Of a DNA stretch of 47,483 nucleotides, positions 17,243-26,221 are shown piece by piece. The position numbers and the translations under genes were made by a program. How positions within the stretch are numbered: position 1 is the first letter of the stretch; each line of letters starts with the position of its first letter. This DNA is from Bacteroidales bacterium (lineage in GTDB: Bacteria > Bacteroidota > Bacteroidia > Bacteroidales > UBA12077): NCBI GenBank assembly GCA_003446015.1, contig DMBU01000057.1:1-47483 (forward strand), given 5' to 3'. The notes under the pieces were generated by a model. It saw only the letters and a list, made by a program, of their open reading frames with translations. It was not told the origin of the DNA and ran no database searches.

Positions 17243-17947
17243 TTAGAGAATAAAACTCATTAATAAACCCGGCAAATTTAAAGTCATATGAACTATAATT
17301 GCAGGAAGAATATTTTGATGTTTTTCCTGGAAATAACCAGCAATTGTTCCACCAATCCATGTCATAATTACAATCCTAAATATCATAGGTCCGCTTGTTT
17401 CGGTGTTAAGTAATATCAAATGAGCTAAACCAAAAAGAACTCCACTTAGAATTACAGGCAAACTTAAATAAACGTTTTTGCTAATATTGAATCTTATCGT
17501 ATTTAGTGGCATTAAAAAATTCTGTGTAAATCCCCTAAATAGAAATTCTTCACATATACTTGCATAGATAAAAATAAAAACAAAAAATTGAAGAGAACTC
17601 ATTTCCTCAATACCAGTATGTCCTCTGCCCGAAGGATCAATCTCAAAACCAAAAATTGTAAGGAATAATGTTGCAAGTATTTGAGCAATAATAAATCCTG
17701 CAATAGCTATTAAAACTCCAATAAAATAGTATTTGAATCGAAGCTTTTTGAATTGAAAACTGAAATAGGAATTTTTACTGAAATATACTATTCCAATAAT
17801 TGAAAAAAGCAACATAGTGCTATGCGTAATGAAGGATTTAGGAAAAAAATCGCTTTTGAATGAAATTATTTTGGATACAAATATTCCCATTCCATAAAAT
17901 ATTAGGGTTAAAAAGATCCCCACTATTAAGTTTGTTGATTTCTTCAT
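17243..17947 (-). CDS. CPBP-family intramembrane glutamic protease (CAAX-like)
   Basis: 234 residues with about six to seven hydrophobic membrane segments. The three CPBP motifs are present: EEFLFRG (Glu133-Glu134...Arg138), FGLAHL (His176), and HMTLN (His220, Asn224). These residues form the catalytic site in Rce1-type proteases. Bacterial members are linked to bacteriocin self-immunity or membrane-protein processing, but most have unknown substrates. It lies four bases downstream of a small two-helix membrane protein gene and is probably co-transcribed with it. Confidence 0.88.
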   Translation of the reverse strand: MKKSTNLIVGIFLTLIFYGMGIFVSKIISFKSDFFPKSFITHSTMLLFSIIGIVYFSKNSYFSFQFKKLRFKYYFIGVLIAIAGFIIAQILATLFLTIFGFEIDPSGRGHTGIEEMSSLQFFVFIFIYASICEEFLFRGFTQNFLMPLNTIRFNISKNVYLSLPVILSGVLFGLAHLILLNTETSGPMIFRIVIMTWIGGTIAGYFQEKHQNILPAIIVHMTLNLPGLLMSFIL

Positions 17948-17951
17948 GGTG

Positions 17952-18119
17952 CTATTTTCTAAATATTCTGCAAATTAATGCCCCAATTGAAATGCCCAAG
18001 GCTAAAATCATCCAGAATCCTGCATTGTCAGGTTTTGTTTCAATAGTATCATAAAAAACAATATAAGTACTTAAAATAATTATTGGCAATACAAATACAA
18101 TAGCTTTTCCTTTTTTCAT
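17952..18119 (-). CDS. Small two-helix membrane protein (55 aa), unknown function
   Basis: Short reading frame from ATG (complement of 18117-18119) to TAG at 17952-17954. It reads MKKGKAIVFVLPIIILSTY as a first hydrophobic helix, a short polar loop (DTIETKPDNAG), a second helix (WMILALGISIGALIC) and the basic end RIFRK. The helix-loop-helix layout with positively charged ends is typical of real small membrane proteins. It ends four bases before the start of the CPBP protease gene, suggesting one operon. No family is recognised. It could be a partner or substrate of the protease. Confidence 0.6.
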   Translation of the reverse strand: MKKGKAIVFVLPIIILSTYIVFYDTIETKPDNAGFWMILALGISIGALICRIFRK

Positions 18120-18343
18120 TTTGTTTAAATTTTTGGTTAGTACTAAAACGTTAAATATAAAAGTAACTTTTTCTAATAAACTATTTTCTTATTAGTCAAT
18201 TTTAAAGATAAAATGTTACAAATTTTTTAAAGATTTAACTAAAACATTAAAAATATAAAAAGATCAAATACTCTTCAAATATTTATTTATGAATATATTA
18301 CAAAAATAATTGATTTGTTGCGAACTATTTTGTAACTTAGTTG

Positions 18344-18382
18344 TTCTTATGTAAGAATTATTCCTAACTAATATTAATTAGT
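18344..18382. promoter_or_regulatory. Two palindromes, candidate PerR/Fur-type operators
   Basis: TTCTTA-TG-TAAGAA (18344-18357) is a perfect 6-2-6 palindrome. ACTAAT-ATTA-ATTAGT (18367-18382) is a 6-4-6 palindrome ending one base before the ATG at 18384. Both are AT-rich inverted repeats of the size seen for Fur-family boxes and sit directly before a Fur-family gene, suggesting autoregulation. Neither is an exact Per or Fur box. Confidence 0.4.
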
Positions 18383-18383
18383 A

Positions 18384-18803
18384 ATGAAGTCTGAAGATAT
18401 CAGAAAAAGTTTAATTGAAAAAGGATTAAAAATAACTCCTCAAAGATTAGCGGTTTTAGAAGCGGTTATAGAATTAGGAAATCATCCTACGGCCGATAAA
18501 ATTACTGAGTTCATAAAAAGGAATCATCCTAATATTGCTGTTGGAACAATATATAAAACTCTGGAAACTTTTGTTGAAAAAGAACTCGTTAAAAGAGTTA
18601 AAACAGATAAAGACATTATGCGCTACGACGCTATTCTGGAAAAACACCATCACTTATACTGTGCTAAGTCGGATCGCATTGAGGATTATTATGATGAAGA
18701 ATTGAATAAATTACTGGAGAGATATTTTAAAAATAAAAAACTTGATAATTTTACAATTGAAGATATTAAATTACAAATAGTTGGAACATTTATTAACAAA
18801 TAA
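18384..18803 (+). CDS. PerR-like Fur-family peroxide/metal regulator
   Basis: 139 residues: an N-terminal winged helix (about 1-75, with TPQRLAVLEAV and IAVGTIYKTLETF) and a C-terminal dimerisation domain. The regulatory metal ligands of Bacillus PerR align exactly in spacing: His34, Asp82, His88, His90 and Asp101. Asp at the last position is PerR-like, where Fur has Glu. PerR senses peroxide by iron-catalysed oxidation of these histidines. Only one of the four structural zinc cysteines remains (Cys93); the partner three residues on is Ser96 and the C-terminal pair is absent. It heads an apparent operon with bacterioferritin and peroxiredoxin, which fits peroxide control. Confidence 0.88.
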   Translation: MKSEDIRKSLIEKGLKITPQRLAVLEAVIELGNHPTADKITEFIKRNHPNIAVGTIYKTLETFVEKELVKRVKTDKDIMRYDAILEKHHHLYCAKSDRIEDYYDEELNKLLERYFKNKKLDNFTIEDIKLQIVGTFINK

Positions 18804-18815
18804 AACATAAAGAAA

Positions 18816-19313
18816 ATGAAAACAAAAAGTATCGAATTATTAAACAAGGCTATTGCAGACGAACTAAGCGCTGTACATCAGTATATGTATTTCCATTTTC
18901 ATTTAGATGATCAGGGATATGATTTATTAGCTGGTTTGTTTCGACGAACAGCAATTGAAGAAATGATGCACATAGAATTATTGGCTGAGAGAATATTATT
19001 TCTTAAAGGTGAAGTTGAAATGGAAGCTTCAGATAAAGTAGCAAAAATACATGATGTGAAAGAAATGTTGGTAATGGCTACAAAAATGGAAGAAAGTAGT
19101 GCCAATGATTATAATAAATGGGCTAATGAATGTTCTCAAAATGCAGATTCTGTTTCTAAAAAACTTTTTGAACAATTAGTTGAAGACGAAGAACGACATT
19201 TTAATCAATACGATGATGAGTTGGGTAATCTTGCAAAATTCGGAGATAATTATTTAGCTCTTCAGTCAATTGAACGAAGTAAAAATATTTCAGCCGGAAC
19301 TCCAGCTGAATAA
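18816..19313 (+). CDS. Bacterioferritin-like ferritin
   Basis: 165 residues forming a four-helix bundle. The diiron ferroxidase ligands align with E. coli Bfr: Glu16, Glu49, His52, Glu92, Glu125 and His128. Met50 falls at the position of the heme-ligating Met52 of Bfr, so heme binding at the subunit interface is possible. Such proteins oxidise and store iron in a 24-subunit shell, consuming peroxide or oxygen and limiting Fenton chemistry. The gene starts 12 bases after the PerR-like gene and is followed 36 bases later by peroxiredoxin. Confidence 0.88.
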   Translation: MKTKSIELLNKAIADELSAVHQYMYFHFHLDDQGYDLLAGLFRRTAIEEMMHIELLAERILFLKGEVEMEASDKVAKIHDVKEMLVMATKMEESSANDYNKWANECSQNADSVSKKLFEQLVEDEERHFNQYDDELGNLAKFGDNYLALQSIERSKNISAGTPAE

Positions 19314-19349
19314 TCAAATAGCAAATAACAAATAAAATAAATAGAAATC

Positions 19350-20063
19350 ATGGAAGAAAATGTAGTAAGTGAAGTAGTGGCCATGCCACGAATTGGTGAT
19401 CCAGCTCCTGCTTTCAAAGCTGTAACAACACAGGGTGATATTAATTTCCCTGCCGATTATAAAGGAAAATGGGCAATCCTTTTTAGCCATCCAGCTGATT
19501 TTACACCAGTTTGTACATCAGAGTTTATGACATTTGCGAATATGGAGAAACAATTTAATGAAGCAAATTGTCAACTTATTGGTTTGTCTATTGATGGCCT
19601 ATATAGCCATATTGCATGGTTACGAACCATTAAGGAAAAGATCGAATATAAAGGAATGAAAAATATCGAAGTAAAATTTCCTTTAATTGAAGATATTAAA
19701 ATGGATGTAGCTAAAATGTACGGAATGATTCAGCCTGGCGAGAGCAACACAAAAGCAGTTCGTGCTGTATTTTTTGTTGATCCAAAAGGAATTATCCGCG
19801 CAATCATTTATTATCCGTTAAGCTTAGGTCGTAATTTTGACGAGTTATACAGGGCATTAATTGCTATGCAAACAGCCGATGAATTTGGTGTTGCAACACC
19901 TGCAGACTGGCGTCCGGGTGATGATGTAATTGTTTCTCCTGCAGGATCATGTGGAATGGCTCAAGAACGCATGGACAGCAAAGAACTTGATTGCAAAGAC
20001 TGGTTCTTCTGTACTAAGAAATTAAACAAAGAGGAAGTACTGAAGAAAATACTAAAGAAATAG
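19350..20063 (+). CDS. Peroxiredoxin of the Prx6/archaeal type
   Basis: 237 residues, longer than typical AhpC. The peroxidatic site is HPADFTPVCTSEF, with Thr52 and Cys55 (PxxxTxxC). The C-terminal extension has Cys201 and the DCKDWFFC segment (Cys215, Cys221), as in archaeal thioredoxin peroxidases, where the last pair resolves the disulfide. It reduces hydrogen peroxide and organic peroxides in the cytoplasm; the electron donor is not encoded nearby. It is the last gene of the PerR-like operon and is followed by a strong terminator. Confidence 0.92.
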   Translation: MEENVVSEVVAMPRIGDPAPAFKAVTTQGDINFPADYKGKWAILFSHPADFTPVCTSEFMTFANMEKQFNEANCQLIGLSIDGLYSHIAWLRTIKEKIEYKGMKNIEVKFPLIEDIKMDVAKMYGMIQPGESNTKAVRAVFFVDPKGIIRAIIYYPLSLGRNFDELYRALIAMQTADEFGVATPADWRPGDDVIVSPAGSCGMAQERMDSKELDCKDWFFCTKKLNKEEVLKKILKK

Positions 20064-20090
20064 CTTTTTTTAGAAAAATATTTTGATTTA

Positions 20091-20121
20091 GAGGGTGTTA
20101 TTGTATACACCCTCTTTTTTT
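20091..20121 (+). terminator. Intrinsic terminator after peroxiredoxin
   Basis: Perfect stem GAGGGTGT (20091-20098) with ACACCCTC (20107-20114), loop TATTGTAT, then a seven-base T-run. It closes the regulator / bacterioferritin / peroxiredoxin operon. Confidence 0.92.
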
Positions 20122-20183
20122 AATGTAATAAATTAATTCTTTACATATTTTTTATAAATTTACTATCCTTTAAAGATTTGGGT

Positions 20184-21338
20184 ATGAAGATTATTAGAGT
20201 ATCAGTCGTTGCCTTTGCAGTATTAACATTGCTGTCATGCAAACATAAAGTAATAGATAATAAACAAGCTATTGAAAAATATTGCGAAACACTGGATTCA
20301 AGTGGTTTTTCGGTTTATTTAGCGAATGCAATCGAAAATCAAAAGATTTTTGACATAGTCATAACTGCAGATATTGAAACAGATGAAGTCGTTAGTCAAC
20401 AAGGAGTTGATGCTGCTGACGATCCTGCAATTTGGGTAAATACAGATGATCCTGAAAAGAGTTTGATTCTCGGTACCAATAAAAAAGGAGGAATCCATGT
20501 ATATAATATGGATGGTAAAGAATTACAGTTCTTAAAGGCAGGCTGCATAAATAATATCGATTTGAGAGATGATTTTAACTATAATGGAAAAGATGTGGTT
20601 TTAGTTGCAGCAACGAATTGTACATTAAATACAATTTCATTATTTTATATCGATAAAAGCACACTTAGACTTTCTGATACAATACTCAATATAAAATCTT
20701 CGGTTGATTTGGTTTATGGACTTTGTATGTATAAAAGTGCTTTTTCTAATAAGTTTTTTGTATTTGTTAATGGAGAAGGTGCTGATGTAGAGCAATGGGA
20801 GATATCTTACAACAACGGATCGTTGAATTCTGAGCTAGTTCGAACTTTTAAGGTTAGCAGCCGGCCCGAAGGAATGGTGGCCGATGACATAGACGGAATT
20901 CTATACCTTGGAGTTGAAGAAGAAGGTATTCTTAAAATTAAAGCAGAACCTGAATTTGAATTTGAAACAGTATGGGTAAAAGGTAGCAATCCCTCAGAAG
21001 AATCACTCGTTTCATCTGATATAGAAGGATTAGCATTATACAAAACCGACCGTAAAACATATTTAATTGCATCAAGTCAGGGAAATTTTTCGTACCCTGT
21101 TTTTGAAATAGGTAATCCCGATAAATATTTATTTAGTTTCGTTATTGATGATGATGAAATTGACGGTGTTATTGAAACGGATGGAATAGAAATTACCAAT
21201 TTCCCATTAAATTCAAAGTTTCCAAAAGGGATGCTCGTTTTACAAGATGGATATAATTTTAGTGGCGATACGCTGAGAAACCAAAATTTTAAATATGTAT
21301 CCTGGGAAAAGATTGAAGCTTTGATCCAAATACATTAA
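20184..21338 (+). CDS. Beta-propeller phytase-like lipoprotein
   Basis: 384 residues from the ATG at 20184 (an in-frame TTG six bases earlier is less likely). The signal ends in the lipobox LLSC with Cys19, so it should be lipid-anchored. The segments DAADDPAIWV (76-85), LILGTNKKGGIHVYNMDGKEL and YLGVEEEGILKI match the six-bladed beta-propeller phytases. These are calcium-dependent enzymes that release phosphate from inositol hexakisphosphate. It stands alone between the peroxiredoxin terminator and an antiporter gene; a phosphate-scavenging role is inferred. Another propeller-phosphatase substrate cannot be excluded. Confidence 0.82.
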   Translation: MKIIRVSVVAFAVLTLLSCKHKVIDNKQAIEKYCETLDSSGFSVYLANAIENQKIFDIVITADIETDEVVSQQGVDAADDPAIWVNTDDPEKSLILGTNKKGGIHVYNMDGKELQFLKAGCINNIDLRDDFNYNGKDVVLVAATNCTLNTISLFYIDKSTLRLSDTILNIKSSVDLVYGLCMYKSAFSNKFFVFVNGEGADVEQWEISYNNGSLNSELVRTFKVSSRPEGMVADDIDGILYLGVEEEGILKIKAEPEFEFETVWVKGSNPSEESLVSSDIEGLALYKTDRKTYLIASSQGNFSYPVFEIGNPDKYLFSFVIDDDEIDGVIETDGIEITNFPLNSKFPKGMLVLQDGYNFSGDTLRNQNFKYVSWEKIEALIQIH

Positions 21339-21441
21339 CTCTCTGGTAATTTCAAACAATATTAGATTTACTCATATCTTTAAGAATAATTTGTTTTTAT
21401 TCGAATTTTAGCTATTTTAACAACAATTAGAGTTGTTTATC

Positions 21442-23364
21442 ATGCTTAAATTCGGTCAAATAATTATTATCCTTTTTGCATTTATCTGGGTTGTAATTGC
21501 TAGCAATCAGGCAGCTAAATTCTTTCAGAAAATACAACTCCCGTTAATTACGGGTTTTCTTTTATCAGGAATTTTAATTGGCCCTTTTGGACTAAAACTT
21601 ATAGATGTTGAAATGACTTATAAGTTGGATTTTGTTAATGATATTTCCCTTTCTTTTATTGCTTTATTAGCAGGATCAGAGCTTTTTCTTAAAGAAATAA
21701 GAAACAACATAAAAAGTATTTTATGGAATACTTTAAGTCAGTTAATTCTAACATTTACCTTAGTATCAGTTGGAGTATATTTTCTGGAAGGGTATATTTC
21801 ATTTATGAAAGATCTTCCGGAATTGCATAAAGTTGCCATAGCAATACTTTCAGGCACTATTTTCATTGCTAAATCACCTTCTTCTGTTATGGCGGTTATT
21901 AATGAATTAAGAGCTAAAGGCCGGTTTACTAAAATGGTTATTAGTGTAACTGTATTACTTGATGTTCTGGTAATTGTACTATTTACTATATGTTTAACTA
22001 TAGCCAATAACTTAATTAATAATACACCATTTAGTTTTAAATTTCTGTATGGACTAATTCTGGAATTTGTAGTCATATTTATAGTGGCAATTTTATTTGC
22101 TAAATTCTTAGAATTTCTAATGCAAGTTCCTCTTCCTAAATTTATAAAGATTTTTTTAATATTAATTTCCGGATTTGGAGTTTTCAAATTATCGCATATT
22201 CTGGAATTAATAAGCTTTACCTATTTAGGTGCAGAACTAATTATTGAACCGCTGTTAATATGTATTATTGCTAGCTTTTATATTACAAATTACAGCAGGC
22301 AAAGAGATAGTTTTCATATTATTTTAAAGGATATTGCTCCAATGGTTTATGCTGGTTTTTTTACATTAGTCGGAGCAACATTAGCATTAGATGTTTTAGC
22401 TAATACATGGTTAATTGCACTAATCATACTTATTTTTTACTTCTCATCTTTAATAATCGCCTCGTTATCAGGGAATTTAGGTGCACGTAACCCTAAATTA
22501 TATGGAAAAATTGGCTGGATGCCATTCATTACCCAGGCTGGAGTGGGTTTTGCATTAGTTTATGAAGTTGCACAAGAATTTCCAGAGTGGGGAAATCAGT
22601 TTTCTACAATACTAATTGCAGTAATTGTTATTAATCAGATAGTTGGTCCACCTTTGTTTAAATGGGCTATTAAGTTAGTAGGAGAAAGCCATTTGCCTGT
22701 AAGTTCACAGAATTTGTTTAATAAAACTGCAATAATATTTGGTTTAGAACACCAGTCGTTAAATTTGGCAAGAGATTTATTTAAGGAAAACTATAGTGTA
22801 GAAATTGTCTCATTAGAAAAAAGGAGAAATATTTCGGATATTAAGGATATTACCATTCATGTCTTAGACGGTTTAAGTGTAAAAGCACTTAATTCCATTG
22901 GTATAAGGAGATTCGAAACTATAGTTCTAATGCTATCGGATGATGAAAACTTTAAGGTTTGTCGTTTAATTAATGAAAATATTGGAGCAAAAACAATTAT
23001 TGTACGTTTATATGATTCTATAAATGCTGATAAGTTTCATGAATTAGGTGCTTTGGTTGTCGATCCCTCAACTGCTATAAGCAAATTGATTGAACAATTT
23101 GTTCGTTCACCGCTATCTGCATCATTTATTCTTGGTGAAGAAGACCACAAAGCTATGGTCGATATTAAAGTACGGGATAAAAATTTACATGGAATTGCTT
23201 TACGCGATTTAAGGCTGCCTCCCGATGTTTTAATTTTATCTGTTAAAAGAAAAGGTCAGATGCTTATCTCACACGGTTATACAAGATTAAGGAGAGGAGA
23301 TATTGTTACAATCGTAGGATCTATGGAGAGTCTGCAAGATTTAAGTTTACAATTTGAAGAATAA
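21442..23364 (+). CDS. CPA2-family cation/H+ antiporter with TrkA-N and TrkA-C domains
   Basis: 640 residues from the ATG at 21442 (a TTG nine bases earlier is weaker). Residues about 1-420 form 11-13 membrane helices of the Na+/H+ exchanger fold, with early LPLITGFLLSGILIGPFGL and the mid-domain FIAKSPSSVMAVINELRAKG, as in KefB/KefC-type CPA2 proteins. Residues about 435-550 form a Rossmann-like RCK_N domain; its nucleotide loop FGLEHQSLNLARDL is degenerate relative to GxGxxG. Residues about 565-640 form an RCK_C domain ending GDIVTIVGSMESL. It likely exports K+ or Na+ in exchange for protons under ligand control. The stop codon directly abuts that of the convergent YdeI-like gene. Confidence 0.88.
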   Translation: MLKFGQIIIILFAFIWVVIASNQAAKFFQKIQLPLITGFLLSGILIGPFGLKLIDVEMTYKLDFVNDISLSFIALLAGSELFLKEIRNNIKSILWNTLSQLILTFTLVSVGVYFLEGYISFMKDLPELHKVAIAILSGTIFIAKSPSSVMAVINELRAKGRFTKMVISVTVLLDVLVIVLFTICLTIANNLINNTPFSFKFLYGLILEFVVIFIVAILFAKFLEFLMQVPLPKFIKIFLILISGFGVFKLSHILELISFTYLGAELIIEPLLICIIASFYITNYSRQRDSFHIILKDIAPMVYAGFFTLVGATLALDVLANTWLIALIILIFYFSSLIIASLSGNLGARNPKLYGKIGWMPFITQAGVGFALVYEVAQEFPEWGNQFSTILIAVIVINQIVGPPLFKWAIKLVGESHLPVSSQNLFNKTAIIFGLEHQSLNLARDLFKENYSVEIVSLEKRRNISDIKDITIHVLDGLSVKALNSIGIRRFETIVLMLSDDENFKVCRLINENIGAKTIIVRLYDSINADKFHELGALVVDPSTAISKLIEQFVRSPLSASFILGEEDHKAMVDIKVRDKNLHGIALRDLRLPPDVLILSVKRKGQMLISHGYTRLRRGDIVTIVGSMESLQDLSLQFEE

Positions 23365-23931
23365 TTAAACCATTCCTGGTTTTTCATTCTTTTCCGATCG
23401 CTCAACAACTGCAATAATCCTTTTTTGAATGGTTTCTTCTCTTTTTGCAGATAAAATCCAGCCAATATAATTTTGTTGATTAGATGGTGAAAAATTAAAG
23501 AAATTATTAAATGCAACAGGATTTGATTTTAAGGCAGAAAGTAATTTTATTGGAATATCTAATTTGTTTTTTGAGGAATAAGCATTTTCCCATTCGCCAT
23601 TTTTCTTAGCAGTTTCAATTTTTTCTAAACCAGCATTGGTCATTTTATTTTCCTGAATTAGTTTTTTAACCCGATTTTTATTTACTAATGACCATTTACT
23701 TTTATTATTTCGCGGTGTATATTTTTGCATGTATGTTTCCTGATCAATACTTTTTATGGTACTGTCAATCCAACCAAAACATAAAGCTTCTTCTACTGCA
23801 TCGTTATATACTACGGTTGGTTTTTTAGTATGTTTTTTATAATAAATAAGCCAGATTTCTTTAACTGTAGCATGGTTATGCTCTAACCATGTTCTCCAAT
23901 CATCACGATTTTTACAATACAATGTTTCCAT
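23365..23931 (-). CDS. YdeI/OmpD-associated family protein
   Basis: 188 residues. The family pattern is clear: N-terminal WRTWLEHNHATVKEIWLIYYKK, then VEEALCFGWIDSTIKSID, YTPRNNKSKWSLVNKNRV and the C-terminal segment NYIGWILSAKREETIQKRI. Members are linked to bacteriocin or polymyxin tolerance in enterobacteria, but no biochemical activity is established. Its ATG overlaps the stop codon of the preceding lipoprotein gene by one base (TAATG), so the pair should be translationally coupled. Confidence 0.85.
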   Translation of the reverse strand: METLYCKNRDDWRTWLEHNHATVKEIWLIYYKKHTKKPTVVYNDAVEEALCFGWIDSTIKSIDQETYMQKYTPRNNKSKWSLVNKNRVKKLIQENKMTNAGLEKIETAKKNGEWENAYSSKNKLDIPIKLLSALKSNPVAFNNFFNFSPSNQQNYIGWILSAKREETIQKRIIAVVERSEKNEKPGMV

Positions 23932-24986
23932 TAATCTAAATACTCTTTTAGTAAATCTTTAGTTTCTTTAGAATATATTCCATATTCTGTTTGCTTATAT
24001 CCTTCCAGTTTTTTCTGGTAAGAATCCATATCCTTTATTATTTTACCGATTTCTTCATTATTTAAATCATTCCCAAATTTTTCAAGTATTGCTTTTCTGT
24101 AATTTAAATTACCATTTAATACAACAATATCATTGATAAATTCCTTTTTAGTTTTTGGAAAATACTCACTTAAATCAAACCCCCAATCTTTGAATGTACA
24201 TTCTTTAGTTAATTTTTTAATTTCCTGAATAGATAGTTTATTAGGAATAAAACAGACTTTTGTATCACATTCTAATGAGGTTTGAGAAGTCAAATCAAAT
24301 AAAAATATCTTTTTATCAAAACTATAATAAAATGAGTTATTGTCTCTCCATAAAGTGCTAATAACAGGTAAATCTATATTTAAATTAATTAATAATTCTT
24401 CGTGTTGATCTTCTTTTAAAAAACACCAAATGCTTAAGTTAAGACTATCTCTCTTTAAATAAAGTATACGTTTGTAATCTGGTGATAAAGTAGGGTAAAA
24501 ACCATCTGTAAATATCCTTTCAGTATTTTTTGTATTCAGGTTATATTCGTAAAAACCTCCATATTTATCGAAAATATTATAAAAAACCGAGTCTGTTTTT
24601 TGCTTTTTAACCCAGTCCCAACCCATGAGCGGACTTACGCTAAAAGCGATTCTTTCGTTTTGTAATGATATATATTCCAATTTTGACCCAAATGGGATAT
24701 CCCCGAAATCGTATATTTTAACTAAACTTTTAGTTGGGATATCAAAACTGTATAAACTCAGATTTTCGTAGATTCTTTTGTGTACACCTCCATCAGGGAA
24801 TCGGCTTATACCTTTAGGTGGCTGTCCTGCTCTTAAATGATGAAAAAAGAAAATCTGACTGGAATCCGAAGTGATTAATCCAGATTTAAAATCCGAACTT
24901 ATTATTAAGTAATCTTCATAACAGCCTGAAAGGAAAAGCGAAATAACTGCAAGAATCAACGACTTTTTAAAAAAAGAATAGCTCAT
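23931..24986 (-). CDS. Lipoprotein with propeller-like repeats, unknown function
   Basis: 351 residues from the ATG at 24986; a TTG start 18 bases earlier is possible. The signal peptide ends with the lipobox LSGC (Cys22). The body contains short TolB/WD-like blades, such as LSLYSFDIPTKSLVKIYDFGD, GGFYEYNLNTKNTERIFTDG, YPTLSPDYKRILYLKRD and KKIFLFDLTSQTSL, so a beta-propeller is likely. The C-terminal 80 residues are helical and charged. No named family is recognised. It is encoded 54 bases after the acyl-CoA dehydrogenase gene, possibly at the end of that operon, but its envelope location argues for an independent role. Confidence 0.6.
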   Translation of the reverse strand: MSYSFFKKSLILAVISLFLSGCYEDYLIISSDFKSGLITSDSSQIFFFHHLRAGQPPKGISRFPDGGVHKRIYENLSLYSFDIPTKSLVKIYDFGDIPFGSKLEYISLQNERIAFSVSPLMGWDWVKKQKTDSVFYNIFDKYGGFYEYNLNTKNTERIFTDGFYPTLSPDYKRILYLKRDSLNLSIWCFLKEDQHEELLINLNIDLPVISTLWRDNNSFYYSFDKKIFLFDLTSQTSLECDTKVCFIPNKLSIQEIKKLTKECTFKDWGFDLSEYFPKTKKEFINDIVVLNGNLNYRKAILEKFGNDLNNEEIGKIIKDMDSYQKKLEGYKQTEYGIYSKETKDLLKEYLD

Positions 24987-25040
24987 TTCTATATTTTTTT
25001 TCAAATTATAAAAATGAACTAAACTTTCAAAATTTATTCT

Positions 25041-26183
25041 CTAATCTTTTGAAATTGCTCTTGAAATTACAAGTTTCTGAATCTCTGATGTTCCCTCGTA
25101 TATTTGTGTTAGCTTAGCTTCGCGCATTAAACGTTCAACATGATATTCTTTAACATATCCATATCCACCATGAATTTGAACTGCTTCTGTTGTCACTTTC
25201 ATAGCAACATTCGTAGCATGCAGTTTTGCCATTGCACTTATCGTTCCGTAGGGTTGATTATTATCTTTTAACCATGCAGCTTTATGTACTAATAATCTTG
25301 CAGTTTCAATATCAGTTGCCATATCAGCCAGTTTAAATGCTATTGCCTGATGATTAACTATCTCTGCACCAAATGCTTTTCTTTCTTTTGAGTACTTTAA
25401 AGCCCTTTCGTATGCACCTGCAGCAATACCTAGCGCCTGAGCAGCTATTCCAATTCTTCCTCCTTCGAGTAATTTCATGGCGAATTTAAAACCAAATCCA
25501 TCTTCACCAATACGATTCTCTTTTGGTACTTTAACATCAGTGAACATTACAGAATGAGTATCGGAACTTCGCATTCCCATTTTATCTTCATGCGGACCTA
25601 AAGAAATACCAACAGTGTTACGATCAACAATAAAAGCATTAATTCCTTTATGACCTAATTCAGGATTGGTTTGAGCCATAACTAAATATACACTGGCTGT
25701 GTTTGCGCTGGTAATCCAGTTCTTTACTCCATTAAGTAAATAATAATCACCTTTGTCTTCAGCTGTTGTTTTCTGAAAAGATGCATCTGACCCGGCTTCC
25801 GGCTCACTTAACAGAAATGCACCAATTTTATTACCGCTAGCTAAATCAGGTAAATACTTATCTTTTTGAGCATCATTTCCGTATTTTTCAATTCCATAGC
25901 AAGTTAGAGAATTGTGAACAGCCATGATAACAGCAACAGAAGAATCTATTTTTGAGATTTCTTCCAATGCAAATACATACGAGATATTATCCATTCCAAC
26001 ACCTCCATAATCAGGAGAAGTCAAGATGCCAAAAAAACCTAATTCAGCTATGTTTTTCACATGTTGCGCAGGATACTCAGCTTTTGTATCACGTTCAATA
26101 ACATCTTTTATCAATTCACGTTGAGCATAGTCACGAGCAGTTTTCTGAACCATTAACTGCTCCTCAGTATATTCGAAATTCAT
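25041..26183 (-). CDS. Acyl-CoA dehydrogenase
   Basis: 380 residues, the normal length for the FAD-dependent short/medium-chain family. Present are an N-terminal helical domain (FEYTEEQLMVQKTARDYAQ), the flavin-binding FLLSEPEAGSDA and NWITSA segments, and the C-terminal catalytic base Glu363 in QIYEGTSEIQ. Glu here is the usual base of butyryl-CoA and related dehydrogenases. It catalyses alpha,beta-desaturation of acyl-CoA and passes electrons to ETF, or runs in reverse with an electron-bifurcating ETF. No ETF gene is present in the window. It is the fourth gene of the beta-oxidation-like operon, after the thiolase gene. Confidence 0.95.
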   Translation of the reverse strand: MNFEYTEEQLMVQKTARDYAQRELIKDVIERDTKAEYPAQHVKNIAELGFFGILTSPDYGGVGMDNISYVFALEEISKIDSSVAVIMAVHNSLTCYGIEKYGNDAQKDKYLPDLASGNKIGAFLLSEPEAGSDASFQKTTAEDKGDYYLLNGVKNWITSANTASVYLVMAQTNPELGHKGINAFIVDRNTVGISLGPHEDKMGMRSSDTHSVMFTDVKVPKENRIGEDGFGFKFAMKLLEGGRIGIAAQALGIAAGAYERALKYSKERKAFGAEIVNHQAIAFKLADMATDIETARLLVHKAAWLKDNNQPYGTISAMAKLHATNVAMKVTTEAVQIHGGYGYVKEYHVERLMREAKLTQIYEGTSEIQKLVISRAISKD

Positions 26184-26221
26184 TCGTGTAGTTTTAGTTT
26201 GTAGTTTTTGATTTATATAAA

